From positions 1 to 64,000 of the forward strand of contig CABIWJ010000002.1 of the NCBI GenBank assembly GCA_902362455.1: a DNA stretch of 64,000 bases. The letters are read 5' to 3'. Positions 1-8,709 of the stretch are shown here, in pieces. The position numbers were made by a program, and so were the translations under genes. The notes beneath the pieces were generated by a model. The model saw only the letters and a list, made by a program, of their open reading frames with translations. It had not been told where the DNA came from and did not search any database. Each line of letters starts with the position of its first letter. Position 1 is the first letter of the stretch. The stretch comes from Eubacteriaceae bacterium (GTDB lineage Bacteria; Bacillota; Clostridia; Lachnospirales; Lachnospiraceae).

Positions 1-3000
1 AGTTTAATTCAGACATAAGCAATAAGAATGATGAAAATCTATGGTCAGATTGTGTTTATAGTGAAGCGACTATAACAGAAGTATACACAAATCACTACGG
101 AGCAAGTGAACTTCGTGATACACTGCAGGGTATGGCTACGAATACATCCTACTTCACCTCAGCCGAGCAGGGCTTGATGAATGCCACCACAGTGACAACG
201 AAGGATACGAAGAATAGTAGTGTAACCTATACCACCACAGACAAACTGTATGCGTTACAGGGAGATTATGATAATGACCAATACTTGTGGGCAGGAACCG
301 ATGACAGTACAGTACTTGCCATGAGTAGTTACTTGAGGAACGGAGAGTGGTTCTGGCTGCGCTCGCCTTACGGTGGTAGTGGTGACATTGCGTTGTGCGC
401 GGATCGGGGCTATTATGTCATCCTCGGCCGTGTCGACATCGACTCCGGGAGCCCTGTTCAGCCCGCTTCCAATCTGGATCTGTCATCTGTTCTCTTCGCA
501 TCTGCTGCGACAGCAGCATCATCTGATACAAAATCGGAAAAGATAACAGACAGTGCGGCGATGACTTTAAGACTGGACGGAACAGGTAAGGATATTGGTA
601 CAGTAACATATAACACCACAACAGGTGATATTAAGGTGGTGAAGGGTACCACATCACAAACCGTGGCACTTGTCGTACAGGGCAATGACGGAACAAATGA
701 CTGGTATTACAGTAAACAGATTACAGGAACAGAGACGATAAATGCTTCAGATATTAAGTCAGCACTCAGTTTGACATCAGATATAGATTTATCAGCCTGC
801 AAAATCTGGCTGGAAACTACAGACAGTACCAGTAATCTGACTTATGCGGTAAATGCAACTGACATAATAAGTATCACATCAGTAGCAATTACAGATATTG
901 ATATTCCGGTGTCTAATACTGCTTTGGATACCGAAGCATCATGTACAACAGAAGGTGTAAAAAGCACCACACCACAGATTACATGGACACCAAGTGATAC
1001 CACAGCGGGATATAATACGAGATACACGGCAAGCATTACACTTACAGCAGCTACAGGCTACGAATTTGCAGATAATGTGACAGCTACCGTATCAGGCAAT
1101 ACCGCAACGAGTGTTACAAAGAATGCTGCAGATGATACATTGACAGTAACCAAAGAATTTACAACAGACAAGAGAAAGATAGAAAGTGTAGCTGCGCCGA
1201 CAGTACCGGAAAATAATACATTTACAGCTTACTATGGCTATGATGGATATGATACAACGCCTATAAGCGGAACGAACACGGAGCTTGGAAAGACGGCAAC
1301 AGTAACATTTGAAGGAACAACGTCACCAACTACAGAAGATATGGCTGTGACATGGACCATTGAGAGTGACGGAGGAGTTTATGACAAAACGCCGGAAGCA
1401 GAGAACATCTTTAGGTGGACAATCCCTGAATCTGCATTGACGAATTATAACGCTGCTAACTGTCAGGGCTATGATACAAGTACAGGCAATATCACAGGCA
1501 CGATTACGGTTAAGAATAAAGCCGCAACCCCTGTCGCCATCACCGGAACAGACAGCAGTATAACATATACAGGTGAAACCGTTGATGTATCACAGTATTT
1601 TAGCATCGACAATAATGCAGGAGCTGCAACGTATACACTTGTTACTGGAACGAATGGCGGAACCGGAAAAGGCACGCTTTCGGGTACAACACTTACCGTA
1701 ACCCAGACAGGAACCTTTAAGATTAAGGTAAGTACTGTAGCAAACGGAATCTTTGCGGCAGGAGAGAAAACAGTTACTCTTACGGTAGATAACGGAACCA
1801 TCCTGTATACGGCAACGGATTACAGCACAACCTATGACGGACAGCCACACAGCATCAGCGTGAGCGTGACCAATCCTGAAGGAGCAGCCGTAACCTATAG
1901 CACCGATGGCATAACCTACGGCAGTGATAATCCTTCTTTTAGCAATGAAGGTACGTATACCGTATACTATCGGATTACGAAGGATAACTATACTACCGTT
2001 GAGGGTTCAAAGACAGTAACCATAAATAAAAAGCCTGTTACCATAACAGCACAGGAACAGGATATTGTCTGGGGTAAAGATATTAACCAAAGTCTGTATA
2101 CCGTATCAGAGGATGGACTCATTACAGGTGACAGCATTAAAGAAATAACCCTTACACCAAGCACAACAGATCGTACAGAGAATGGAACAATCTCCGTAAG
2201 TGGTGTGAAGATTGAAAGTGCTGCAGGTGTGGATGTGACAGCCAACTATGATATCACAATGGCTAATGGTAATTTGAAGATTACCCACAATACAGCCCTT
2301 GCTCCTGAGCGGATTGAAGCATCAAAGACAAAGACCACGTATACAGCAGGCGATACCCTGAATGTGGATGACCTTGCAGTCACTGTGTACTATGCAGACG
2401 GATACAGTGAACCTGTGCAGGATTATACAACCAATGTATTCGCAATAGATATGTCAGCGGATGGAGATAAGATACTGACAGTATCATATACTAAGAATGG
2501 CGTAACAAAGACAAAGGATATTACCATAAAGGTAAATGCAGCTCCGACATCTTATAAAATTATATCCGGTGCAGACAGTGAGTGGAAGCAGAATACAGAC
2601 GAAACCATCACTATCATAGGAAATGGAGAATTTTCTAAATTTGAAAGCGTAAAAGTAGATGGAGGCATAATTGATGCAAAGAACTACACCGCAAAAGAAG
2701 GTTCAACGATTATTATCTTAAAGGCAGATTACCTGAAAACACTTTCTGTCGGAACACATTCATTTGAAATTGTATGGGTAGATGGCTCCGCAGTTACAAG
2801 CTTTAAGGTAAGCAAGAATACATCAGATAATGAAGGTAGTAAAGACAACAGCAATGATAATCCAAATAGTAATCCAGTAGATGTACCTGATGACAAGAAA
2901 ACTAATGGCAGTGACAGTGAAAATAATGCAGATGACAGCCTGCAGATAACAGCACCTCAGACTGGCGATAACAGCCATCCAATGCTCTGGGTGACATTAT

Positions 3001-3065
3001 TAGCTGCTTCACTTGCCAGTCTGCCTGCATTGTTAAGTGTACGCAGAAAAAAAGATGATGAATAA
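1..3065 (+). CDS. Large sortase-anchored surface protein with WLRSP-type variable domain and Ig-like/MBG repeats (5' partial)
   Basis: The reading frame is open from base 3, so the gene starts left of the window; the Met at 132 is internal. In order I see a WLRSP-type domain (codons around 349-480, resembling the DUF6273 family), then roughly 700 residues of Thr/Ser-rich beta-sandwich repeats. These include MBG-like units (YDGQPHSISVSV and the following KKPVTITAQ) and a Big_3-like unit (near TYTAGDTLNVDDLAVTVYY). The C-terminus has an Asp/Asn-rich linker, the sortase-type motif APQTGD, a hydrophobic helix and the basic tail RRKKDDE, so it is probably linked to peptidoglycan. It is visibly richer in G+C than the genes after 12 kb, which suggests horizontal origin. 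The ligand is unknown; adhesin is an inference. Confidence 0.85.
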   Translation, partial: FNSDISNKNDENLWSDCVYSEATITEVYTNHYGASELRDTLQGMATNTSYFTSAEQGLMNATTVTTKDTKNSSVTYTTTDKLYALQGDYDNDQYLWAGTDDSTVLAMSSYLRNGEWFWLRSPYGGSGDIALCADRGYYVILGRVDIDSGSPVQPASNLDLSSVLFASAATAASSDTKSEKITDSAAMTLRLDGTGKDIGTVTYNTTTGDIKVVKGTTSQTVALVVQGNDGTNDWYYSKQITGTETINASDIKSALSLTSDIDLSACKIWLETTDSTSNLTYAVNATDIISITSVAITDIDIPVSNTALDTEASCTTEGVKSTTPQITWTPSDTTAGYNTRYTASITLTAATGYEFADNVTATVSGNTATSVTKNAADDTLTVTKEFTTDKRKIESVAAPTVPENNTFTAYYGYDGYDTTPISGTNTELGKTATVTFEGTTSPTTEDMAVTWTIESDGGVYDKTPEAENIFRWTIPESALTNYNAANCQGYDTSTGNITGTITVKNKAATPVAITGTDSSITYTGETVDVSQYFSIDNNAGAATYTLVTGTNGGTGKGTLSGTTLTVTQTGTFKIKVSTVANGIFAAGEKTVTLTVDNGTILYTATDYSTTYDGQPHSISVSVTNPEGAAVTYSTDGITYGSDNPSFSNEGTYTVYYRITKDNYTTVEGSKTVTINKKPVTITAQEQDIVWGKDINQSLYTVSEDGLITGDSIKEITLTPSTTDRTENGTISVSGVKIESAAGVDVTANYDITMANGNLKITHNTALAPERIEASKTKTTYTAGDTLNVDDLAVTVYYADGYSEPVQDYTTNVFAIDMSADGDKILTVSYTKNGVTKTKDITIKVNAAPTSYKIISGADSEWKQNTDETITIIGNGEFSKFESVKVDGGIIDAKNYTAKEGSTIIILKADYLKTLSVGTHSFEIVWVDGSAVTSFKVSKNTSDNEGSKDNSNDNPNSNPVDVPDDKKTNGSDSENNADDSLQITAPQTGDNSHPMLWVTLLAASLASLPALLSVRRKKDDE
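349..480 (+). other. Candidate DGR-type variable region inside the surface protein
   Basis: After the FWLRSP motif about 35 codons are strongly depleted in adenine: about 16 A in bases 361-480, against roughly 25% or more just outside. Most codons end in T or C (tac ggt ggt agt ggt gac), as expected if template AAY codons had been mutated at A. The segment ends in PASNL, resembling the RPALNL end of WLRSP-type C-type-lectin-like domains. Adenine-specific mutagenesis of such domains is the mark of diversity-generating retroelements. No reverse transcriptase or template repeat was found in the window, so this is an inference from composition. Confidence 0.5.
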
Positions 3066-3099
3066 TATGCAGCGTTAAGACTTACGGCATGTAATTTCA

Positions 3100-3139
3100 T
3101 AAAAGGGATAACCGGGTTGTGCTCGGTTATCCCTTTTAA
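3100..3139 (+). terminator. Rho-independent terminator after the surface protein
   Basis: AAAAGGGATAACCG pairs with CGGTTATCCCTTTT around a short loop, 35 bp after the stop codon. The stem ends in a T run on the + strand. Confidence 0.85.
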
Positions 3140-3481
3140 GATGGAAGCATTTCAATCAGTTTACCATGCTAGTTTTATTTTGTGTTATACTGCTTTATAA
3201 GATTTTATTTCCCTTATTATTTCCCTTATCAGAGTTTGTAAACTCGTATGGGACGATATAACACAAGGGAAAGTCTAAGGGGAGGTTCACCTGCGATAAA
3301 CTTTGTGTTTTCAAGGGCTTGAGAGATATTTGATAACAAAATATAACAGTTATTATTTGCACATGGCTATGCGAGTTTTATTGTGAATAATGCATTAGTC
3401 TGTGATGAGGAAAAGGTTAAGGCACAACTTGATCAGCCGGAAGAGAGATGATGTAAAAATAATGTAAAGTAAATATAATAA
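3140..3481. other. Gene-free accessory junction with att-like repeats and a coding remnant
   Basis: No intact gene. TTATTTCCC and CCCTTATCA units repeat near 3205-3230. GAGTTT/AAACTC makes a small hairpin near 3234-3247, and TGTGTTATA is matched by TATAACACA about 70 bp later. Such short repeated arms are typical of tyrosine-integrase att sites, and an integrase remnant lies at 6024-6438, so this may be an old att junction (inference). Bases 3353-3451 keep a short open frame ending VKAQLDQPEER, probably the tail of a lost gene. Confidence 0.35.
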
Positions 3482-3577
3482 GGTAGTGTCAAATAAGTTA
3501 TGAAAAAAATAAGCCAAAAAAAAGCTCAAGTGAACTTTGAAAATTGCAGATATTTAATCTTTTAATGAGTGACGCCA

Positions 3578-3726
3578 CCCTTGACAGCACAACAAAAACT
3601 GCTGTAACGCGATTGCCGACGGTGAAGATGAAGAGTACAGTTAGTTCTTTTTCCGTCGCTCACAGCAGTGTAGCAGTTTTGTTTGAACCATCAAGGGCAT
3701 AGCCAGAATCAAAGATTCTGGTGGCT
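3578..3726. repeat. Nested hairpins in the transposase 3' flank of the IS
   Basis: CCCTTGA (3578-3584) pairs with TCAAGGG (3691-3697), ACAAAAACTGCT (3592-3603) with AGCAGTTTTGT (3672-3682), and GACGG with CCGTC at the inner stem. A second hairpin follows, AGCCAGAATC (3701-3710) with GATTCTGGtGGCT. It could be the transposase transcript's 3' structure or a transposition-end structure. Confidence 0.55.
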
Positions 3727-3751
3727 GTTTATTATGCCTCGGGTTCAGAAT

Positions 3752-5225
3752 CTAAGAACAGTTAGAGCCTTCGGCTTTTTGTAGATTTAGTATTGTCTGC
3801 TGTCCAAGATAGATAAGCAACTGCCATTTACCGGGCATATTGTTAGCATTGGACAGTTCGTTAACTTTATTGAGAACTTTGTATTTATTGTGTTTGTGAG
3901 GCCTTAAAAAGTTATAGTAGGCAACCCAGAGAGCAAGGTCGTAGTTGGCACCGTCGATGTTATCAAATCCGTTAGTAGTTCTGTAAGATGCTTTGTATGT
4001 ACGATTTAGTCGTTCAATCATCTGCTTAAAGGGACGGAATTCGGTTGAGACTTCATCGTCGTTGGTAAGTCCAATTACTCGGGTAATATCAAAGTTAATT
4101 TTACCTTTTGATTCACGGAAAAACTGTTGTGCAGCAAGAGGATATGCACTGTATCCATCAGCAATAAATTTAAAGTCTTTTGGTATTTCTTTCAGATGTT
4201 TAAATGCCATACGCATTGCAAGGATGCAGGGACCAACACCCCCGATTATTAGATACCTGATAGCCAATGATGGAACGTTTGGCGGCATCCATAATGAACC
4301 AGATGTAGGACTTTATGCCACGGATTTTGATGTATGTTTCATCTGCTGTAAATGTTTTATCAACACCATAATCATAGTTGTCAACAAAAGGCTTAACGCA
4401 TATAGCTGCAGTTTTGCAATAGTTGGCAATGGTCTGATGTGAAATGTTGATGTTGTAAAGGTCTTTTAAAGCCTGTTTTGTCTTGCGAAGAGATAATCCA
4501 AGATTAACATGCAGTGTAAGACAAAGAGACATTATGTGTGAATCAAACTTGTTGAATTTTAGAGAAGAAGCATTTTTAGGCAGAGAGTTTAAATCAATCT
4601 TAAAGAAATCTATCGTGAATTCGCGATAGATGTAATGGAGTTTGTATTTGTTTTTGCCATATTCTTCTTTCAGATGCTCTTTATCAACCTTCTTAAGATT
4701 GTGGATATAGTAAGGGCACTTGGGATTAACACATTTATGGATAATAAAGTGTTTACGGTCTTTCTTGCGAACCAGTGTATGAGAGCAATGAGGGCATCTC
4801 AAAACAGAAGTTTTTGAAAAACGACTTTTATCAGATGGTGCAAAACGATTCTGGCATATCTTACAAAGAAGCTGGCTTTTCTTTTTGCCATCATTCCATA
4901 TAAGATATTGGAATGGAGCATTGCAAAGGTAAAAGTTGCAGTCCTCTGGAATATCACATTCACCACGACGAAAGACGGGTTTGATGGTTTTGTTATAGCG
5001 TTGTTTGTAGTAGGAAATGAGGTCAGTCCATTCACAATCCTGCTTGAAGGATATGATTTTGGGAAGTTCATCAATTTTAAACTTCTGATATTTTGGAGAA
5101 TGGGAATCATCAAAAGCCCACTGCTTAAGAGAAATGTATCTGCAGATAAAGTTTAATAACTGACCAATAATTTTATTTTGGTATTTGATGTAATGTAATA
5201 AGTATAGTATAATGTCCATTAGCAT
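3752..5225 (-). pseudogene. IS transposase, zinc-ribbon plus DDE domain, broken by a one-base frameshift
   Basis: The N-terminal part (5225 down to about 4245) has paired Cys motifs (CKIC, CPHC, CVNPKC) of DNA-binding zinc ribbons, then an HTH-like stretch and the first catalytic Asp in ADETYIKIRG. The frame then shifts, and the C-terminal part (to 3752) carries the second Asp (IADGYSAY) and a candidate third acidic residue near QMIERLNRTYK. The break is at a run of five G on the coding strand (4239-4243); four G would give a continuous NNRGVGP reading. This is either a true mutation, a sequencing slip or, less likely, +1 programmed frameshifting. The start ATG has AAAGGA just upstream. Confidence 0.8.
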
Positions 5226-5382
5226 TTATCCTTTCTGGTATTATGGATTTTTGAACGATGACATTATATCAAAAAAGGGAGGTAAATGCTCTTTTTATTT
5301 GCAAACTCCCTAAAATAAAGGTTTTTAATAAAAAATAAGGTAGTAAATTTGACACTACCATATGTGAAATGGAGGAATTGTT

Positions 5383-5637
5383 ATGCCAAACATTAAACCA
5401 GTATCGGATCTTAGAAATTATACAGAAGTATTAAAGGAAGTTGATGTGTCTAATAGAGTATATTTAACACGTAATGGACACGGCCAGTATGGAATCCTCA
5501 CAATGGCAGAGATTGATGAGCTTGATAGATATCGAGCTGCATATACATTGTCTTCAAAACTGAAAAGCTCTGAGGAGCGTGCGAATAAAGAGGGATGGAT
5601 TTCAGCAGATGATTTAGAAAAAGAACTGGTGGTATAG
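5383..5637 (+). CDS. Phd/YefM-family antitoxin
   Basis: The 84-residue protein has the family's opening (IKPVSDLRNYTEVLKEV), a conserved RNGHGQYGILTMAE strand and an acidic C-terminal tail. In this family the N-terminal half binds operator DNA and the tail wraps and neutralises the toxin. It has a strong site (GGAGG) 7 bp before ATG and is followed 3 bp later by the toxin gene, the usual antitoxin-first order. Only 23 bp separate its start from the end of the IS, so the native promoter has probably been displaced. Confidence 0.85.
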   Translation: MPNIKPVSDLRNYTEVLKEVDVSNRVYLTRNGHGQYGILTMAEIDELDRYRAAYTLSSKLKSSEERANKEGWISADDLEKELVV

Positions 5638-5640
5638 AAT

Positions 5641-5949
5641 TTGAAGAGATTAGAATACTCACCGGATGCGGCGCAGAAATTGCGTAATATCAAACGTGAT
5701 GTAACGGTAAATTATGACGCAGATGTAGCAAAACGTGTTGTGTCAAATATGACGCAGACGATTCGACGGTTACAGAGATTTGAACAGTCTGGAATATCAG
5801 TAGAAAAGGCAATAGGTGTACCATGTGATTATCTGATGGTATATACAGAACATTATTTGGAATACGAACAACATCTCAGGAGACAGAAGATTACTGGGAT
5901 GAAGATTAGAATGATTGATGTTGAAAATTATGTAAAACAGAGTGTCTAA
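5641..5949 (+). CDS. RelE/ParE-family toxin (TTG start)
   Basis: The 102-residue basic protein begins KRLEYSPDAAQKLRNIKRDV, typical of RelE/ParE toxins, and keeps the central DYLMVYTEHY strand. RelE members cleave mRNA on the ribosome and ParE members poison gyrase; the sequence does not separate these. The start is TTG, 3 bp after the antitoxin stop, implying coupled translation. The last 30 residues (after EYEQHLRRQ) do not look like the usual final strand of the family, so the C-terminus may be altered and activity is uncertain. Confidence 0.75.
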   Translation: MKRLEYSPDAAQKLRNIKRDVTVNYDADVAKRVVSNMTQTIRRLQRFEQSGISVEKAIGVPCDYLMVYTEHYLEYEQHLRRQKITGMKIRMIDVENYVKQSV

Positions 5950-6023
5950 TGGTGTATAGATGAATATAGAGTGATAAGTTGCTGAAGATAATGCGTATAT
6001 GGAAGTGGTAAGTATACTGTTGA

Positions 6024-6438
6024 AAAATTAATCCTAGATTATTAGAAGAAAGAGCAGTAAGGATAGATGGATACAGCGGTTTCCTTTTTCTGGATGAGAA
6101 GGGAATGCCGTTTGTGGCAATGCATTGGCAGCATCGATTCAATCATATGGTTGGCCAATACAATGATATTTACCGGGTGCAAATGCAATATCACGCCGCA
6201 TATATGCAGGCATACCTACTGCAGTAATATGGCGAAAGCTGGTATGAATTCGAAGACACTGCAATACTTGATGGGACATAGTGATATAGGTGTTACGCTT
6301 AACACATACACCTATTTGGGATTGGAAGATGCCGAAGATGAATTGAAGCACCTGGAATATTTGAAGAAGGCAAGGAATGAGCTTGATAAGACAGAAGGAA
6401 AGTGGAATGTAACGCAGAAAATGTTTAAGGCGATTTGA
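6024..6438 (+). pseudogene. Tyrosine recombinase/integrase C-terminal remnant, frameshifted
   Basis: Bases 6027-6185 read NPRLLEERAVRIDGYSGFL and on to RVQM; the frame then shifts by one base near 6184-6188 and continues NITPHICRHTYCSNMAKAG to the end. The second half keeps the His-x-x-Arg box (HICRH), LMGHSDIGV and the catalytic Tyr region (NTYTYLG). The N-terminal SAM-like and core-binding domains are gone. This is the decayed integrase of an integrative element (Tn916-like style), consistent with the mobile genes around it. Confidence 0.8.
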
Positions 6439-6572
6439 CAGGAATCAAGTTGCCGAAATTGTGATTTTGTAGTAGAATAGGCAATAACAGAGTTGCCAGA
6501 AACAATATTGTATTTGGAACCAAGCCGGGCGATTATGCCTGGCTTATTTACTTTATAATAGAAAGAAGGTAT

Positions 6573-6860
6573 ATGAATATGTGGTATGAATGGTTTTTTG
6601 ATGGAATTGGATCTACCATAGTATCGCTTGTTCTAGGTGCGATTATAGGAGGATTCACTGGCTATAAAGTAGGAATTCATCATACAGTAAAACTTAATCA
6701 AAAAGCAGAAAATTCGGCAGAGCAGAAACAAATAATTAAAATGGCAGAAACATTTGACAGTACAGAATCAAATCACAATACAAATGTAATTATGAAACAA
6801 AAAGCAAAGAATAACGCAAAACAAACACAGATAGGTGGTATTGGGAATGGAAGAGATTAA
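6573..6860 (+). CDS. Small single-pass membrane protein with duplicated QIG-type motif
   Basis: The 95 residues comprise a short N-terminus, one Gly-rich membrane helix (about 12-30: IGSTIVSLVLGAIIGGF), and a soluble tail. The tail holds two related motifs, NQKAENSAEQKQI (about 42-54) and KQKAKNNAKQTQIGG. The same motif opens the next gene (QKAGKEAQQYQIG), whose start overlaps this gene's end by 14 bp. I do not recognise a named function. The paired motifs resemble short amyloid-type signalling motifs (RHIM core I/V-Q-I/L-G) that link a membrane effector to a sensor, but this is inference. Confidence 0.7.
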   Translation: MNMWYEWFFDGIGSTIVSLVLGAIIGGFTGYKVGIHHTVKLNQKAENSAEQKQIIKMAETFDSTESNHNTNVIMKQKAKNNAKQTQIGGIGNGRD

Positions 6861-7935
6861 TCAGGTACAAAAAGCTGGAAAAGAAGCACAACAGTATCAA
6901 ATTGGTAATATAACTATAAATTCAGGTATAACCGAAGAAAGAGCAAGAGCTGTTTTTGATGAAATGATTCCGCAGGCATTAGCAAATTATACGCAGGAAG
7001 CGTACAAGACTGCTAATGAAAGGGTAAACAAGTTAGAAGAAAGAATAATGCCTCGTTTAGAAAAAGTGGAGGGATTGTTACCTTCTTTTGCAGATCCAGC
7101 ATTTCATGTATTACTCAGGAAGGCACAGAATAAGGCGGCAGTCACTGAACGAGAGAGTGATTATGACTTGTTGACAGAATTGTTGATATGTCATGTTCAA
7201 AAAGGAAATGACAGAAAAAAGCGAGTCGGAATAGATAAAGCAATAGAGATTATTGATTTTATAGATAATGATGCATTATGTGCTTTAACAATAGCATTTG
7301 TTACAAGAGCTTTTTTGCCTGTAACCGGAAACGTAGAAATGGGTATAAGCATATTAAATCAGATGTATCAAGAACTTATTTATGAAAAATTACCAGTAGG
7401 AGATTCTTGGATGGATCATTTAGATATCCTGGGAACAATCAGGATTACTCCATTTAGTAGTGTAAATAAAATAGAAGAAATCATTGCTAATAGTTTAGAT
7501 GGATATGTAGCTGTTGGAATAAAGAGAGATTCTGCTGATTATTTTAAAGCTACTCAATTACTTCAAACGGTTGGCTTGAGTAATAATATTTTAGTGGCGA
7601 ATGAATTTTTGCAAGATTACGTAAAGTTAGAAATACGAAATGTAGATGCAATCAGTCAATTATCTATCATTAACGACAAGATATCGAGACCGATAAATCA
7701 AAAAGAAGTTGATATATTGAAAGAAATTGTAAAATTATATGATGATAACAGTGAATTAAAAACTAAAGTCAAAGAGAAATTCTTTTTACGGTTCGATTCA
7801 TATGATTCCTTAAAAAAATTACATGAATGGTGGAATTCAATAGAGGGTTCTTTTTCTATTACTGAGGTTGGAAGAATCATTGCATATATTAATGCAAAAA
7901 GATGTATTCCTGAATTACCAGACATTCTAGCGTAG
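6847..7935 (+). CDS. LPO_1073/Vpar_1526-like protein with N-terminal QIG motif
   Basis: The 362-residue soluble protein starts at ATG 6847, inside the end of the upstream gene (coupled translation; an in-frame GTG lies at 6835). Residues 5-25 hold the QKAGKEAQQYQIGNITI motif, followed by ITEERARAVFDEMIP and a long helical region (AYKTANERVNKLEERIMP). This arrangement is that of the LPO_1073/Vpar_1526 family, whose biochemical role is unknown to me. The rest is predicted helical with no catalytic motif I recognise. Position in a mobile region next to a membrane protein with the same motif suggests a defence or signalling pair. Confidence 0.65.
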   Translation: MEEINQVQKAGKEAQQYQIGNITINSGITEERARAVFDEMIPQALANYTQEAYKTANERVNKLEERIMPRLEKVEGLLPSFADPAFHVLLRKAQNKAAVTERESDYDLLTELLICHVQKGNDRKKRVGIDKAIEIIDFIDNDALCALTIAFVTRAFLPVTGNVEMGISILNQMYQELIYEKLPVGDSWMDHLDILGTIRITPFSSVNKIEEIIANSLDGYVAVGIKRDSADYFKATQLLQTVGLSNNILVANEFLQDYVKLEIRNVDAISQLSIINDKISRPINQKEVDILKEIVKLYDDNSELKTKVKEKFFLRFDSYDSLKKLHEWWNSIEGSFSITEVGRIIAYINAKRCIPELPDILA

Positions 7936-8102
7936 TAACCACCCACCATTTTTACTACGTTCCTACTACGATAGAGGTTCACACCTTACGATATCTTGTC
8001 AGTTTTTGCATTTTTGACCGAAATCTGTACAAGAAATAAAAGAAAATTTAAGAGTGCAAACCAGGGCAAAAGCTTGGTAAACTGCGCTATTTAGGAGGTA
8101 CT

Positions 8103-8615
8103 ATGAAAAAAATACGTGTTCTCATGGTTTGCCACGGCAATATCTGTCGTTCACCAATATCAGAATTTGTCCTCAAGGATATGGTAGAAAAACGTGGCAT
8201 ACAAGAACAATTTGAAATAGCATCGGCGGCAACATCCACCGAAGAAATTTGGAATGGAAGAGGTAATCCTATTTATCCGCCAGCACAGGCAGAGCTTAAG
8301 AAACATAATATTGGCAACACTCCATATACCAACTTTGCAAATAAGAGAGCAAGACAGGTAAGAAAGGAAGATTATCAATACTATGATTACTTGCTTTGTG
8401 CAGATTCGGCGAATATAAGAAATACGATTTGTATTACCGGAGAAGATACGGAAAATAAGATTCAATTACTATTAGATTATTCGTTTAATCCTAAGAGGCG
8501 AGGCCAGTCAATAACTGATCCATGGTACAGTAACCGGTTTGATGAGACCTATAGAGATGTATATGATGGATGTGAGGGCTTTTTGAAATATTTAGAAGAT
8601 AAAAATATGATATAA
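8103..8615 (+). CDS. Low-molecular-weight protein-tyrosine phosphatase
   Basis: The 170-residue protein has the phosphate loop CHGNICRS starting at Cys10 (C-X5-R, Arg16) and the general-acid motif DPWY at Asp139, both diagnostic. It hydrolyses phosphotyrosine through a cysteinyl-phosphate intermediate in the cytoplasm. In Firmicutes such enzymes often oppose BY-kinases that control capsule export; no BY-kinase is seen in this window. GGAGG lies 5 bp before the start. The next gene encodes a membrane protein with a Tyr-rich acidic tail, a possible substrate. Confidence 0.92.
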   Translation: MKKIRVLMVCHGNICRSPISEFVLKDMVEKRGIQEQFEIASAATSTEEIWNGRGNPIYPPAQAELKKHNIGNTPYTNFANKRARQVRKEDYQYYDYLLCADSANIRNTICITGEDTENKIQLLLDYSFNPKRRGQSITDPWYSNRFDETYRDVYDGCEGFLKYLEDKNMI

Positions 8616-8709
8616 TCATATTAATAATAGATACATTTATTGATTTTTATCAATTGGTTTATTAGTTTTGAAACAAAAGTGGGTAGCATTTATGTCAAGG
8701 AGAAAATAT

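Larger units (their letters stand above)
3482..5359 (-). mobile_element. Insertion sequence with 13-bp terminal inverted repeats and a frameshifted transposase
   Basis: The left end GGTAGTGTCAAAT (3482-3494) is matched as a perfect inverted repeat by ATTTGACACTACC (5347-5359). The element is about 1.88 kb and encodes one DDE-type transposase on the minus strand, plus about 250 bp of structured sequence between the transposase stop and the left end. No convincing target duplication is visible in the flanks (…taataa at left, atatgtg at right), so it may be old or have recombined. The family is uncertain: the zinc-ribbon plus DETYIK-type DDE domain is IS6-like in style. Confidence 0.8.

Noticed and set aside
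3993..4442. 149-codon + strand frame opposite the transposase
   Set aside because: It is the antisense shadow of the transposase, which has recognisable domains on the other strand.
3482..5359. TnpB/IS200-type element with guide RNA
   Set aside because: Despite the structured 3' block, the only protein is a DDE transposase with zinc ribbons and the ends are inverted repeats.
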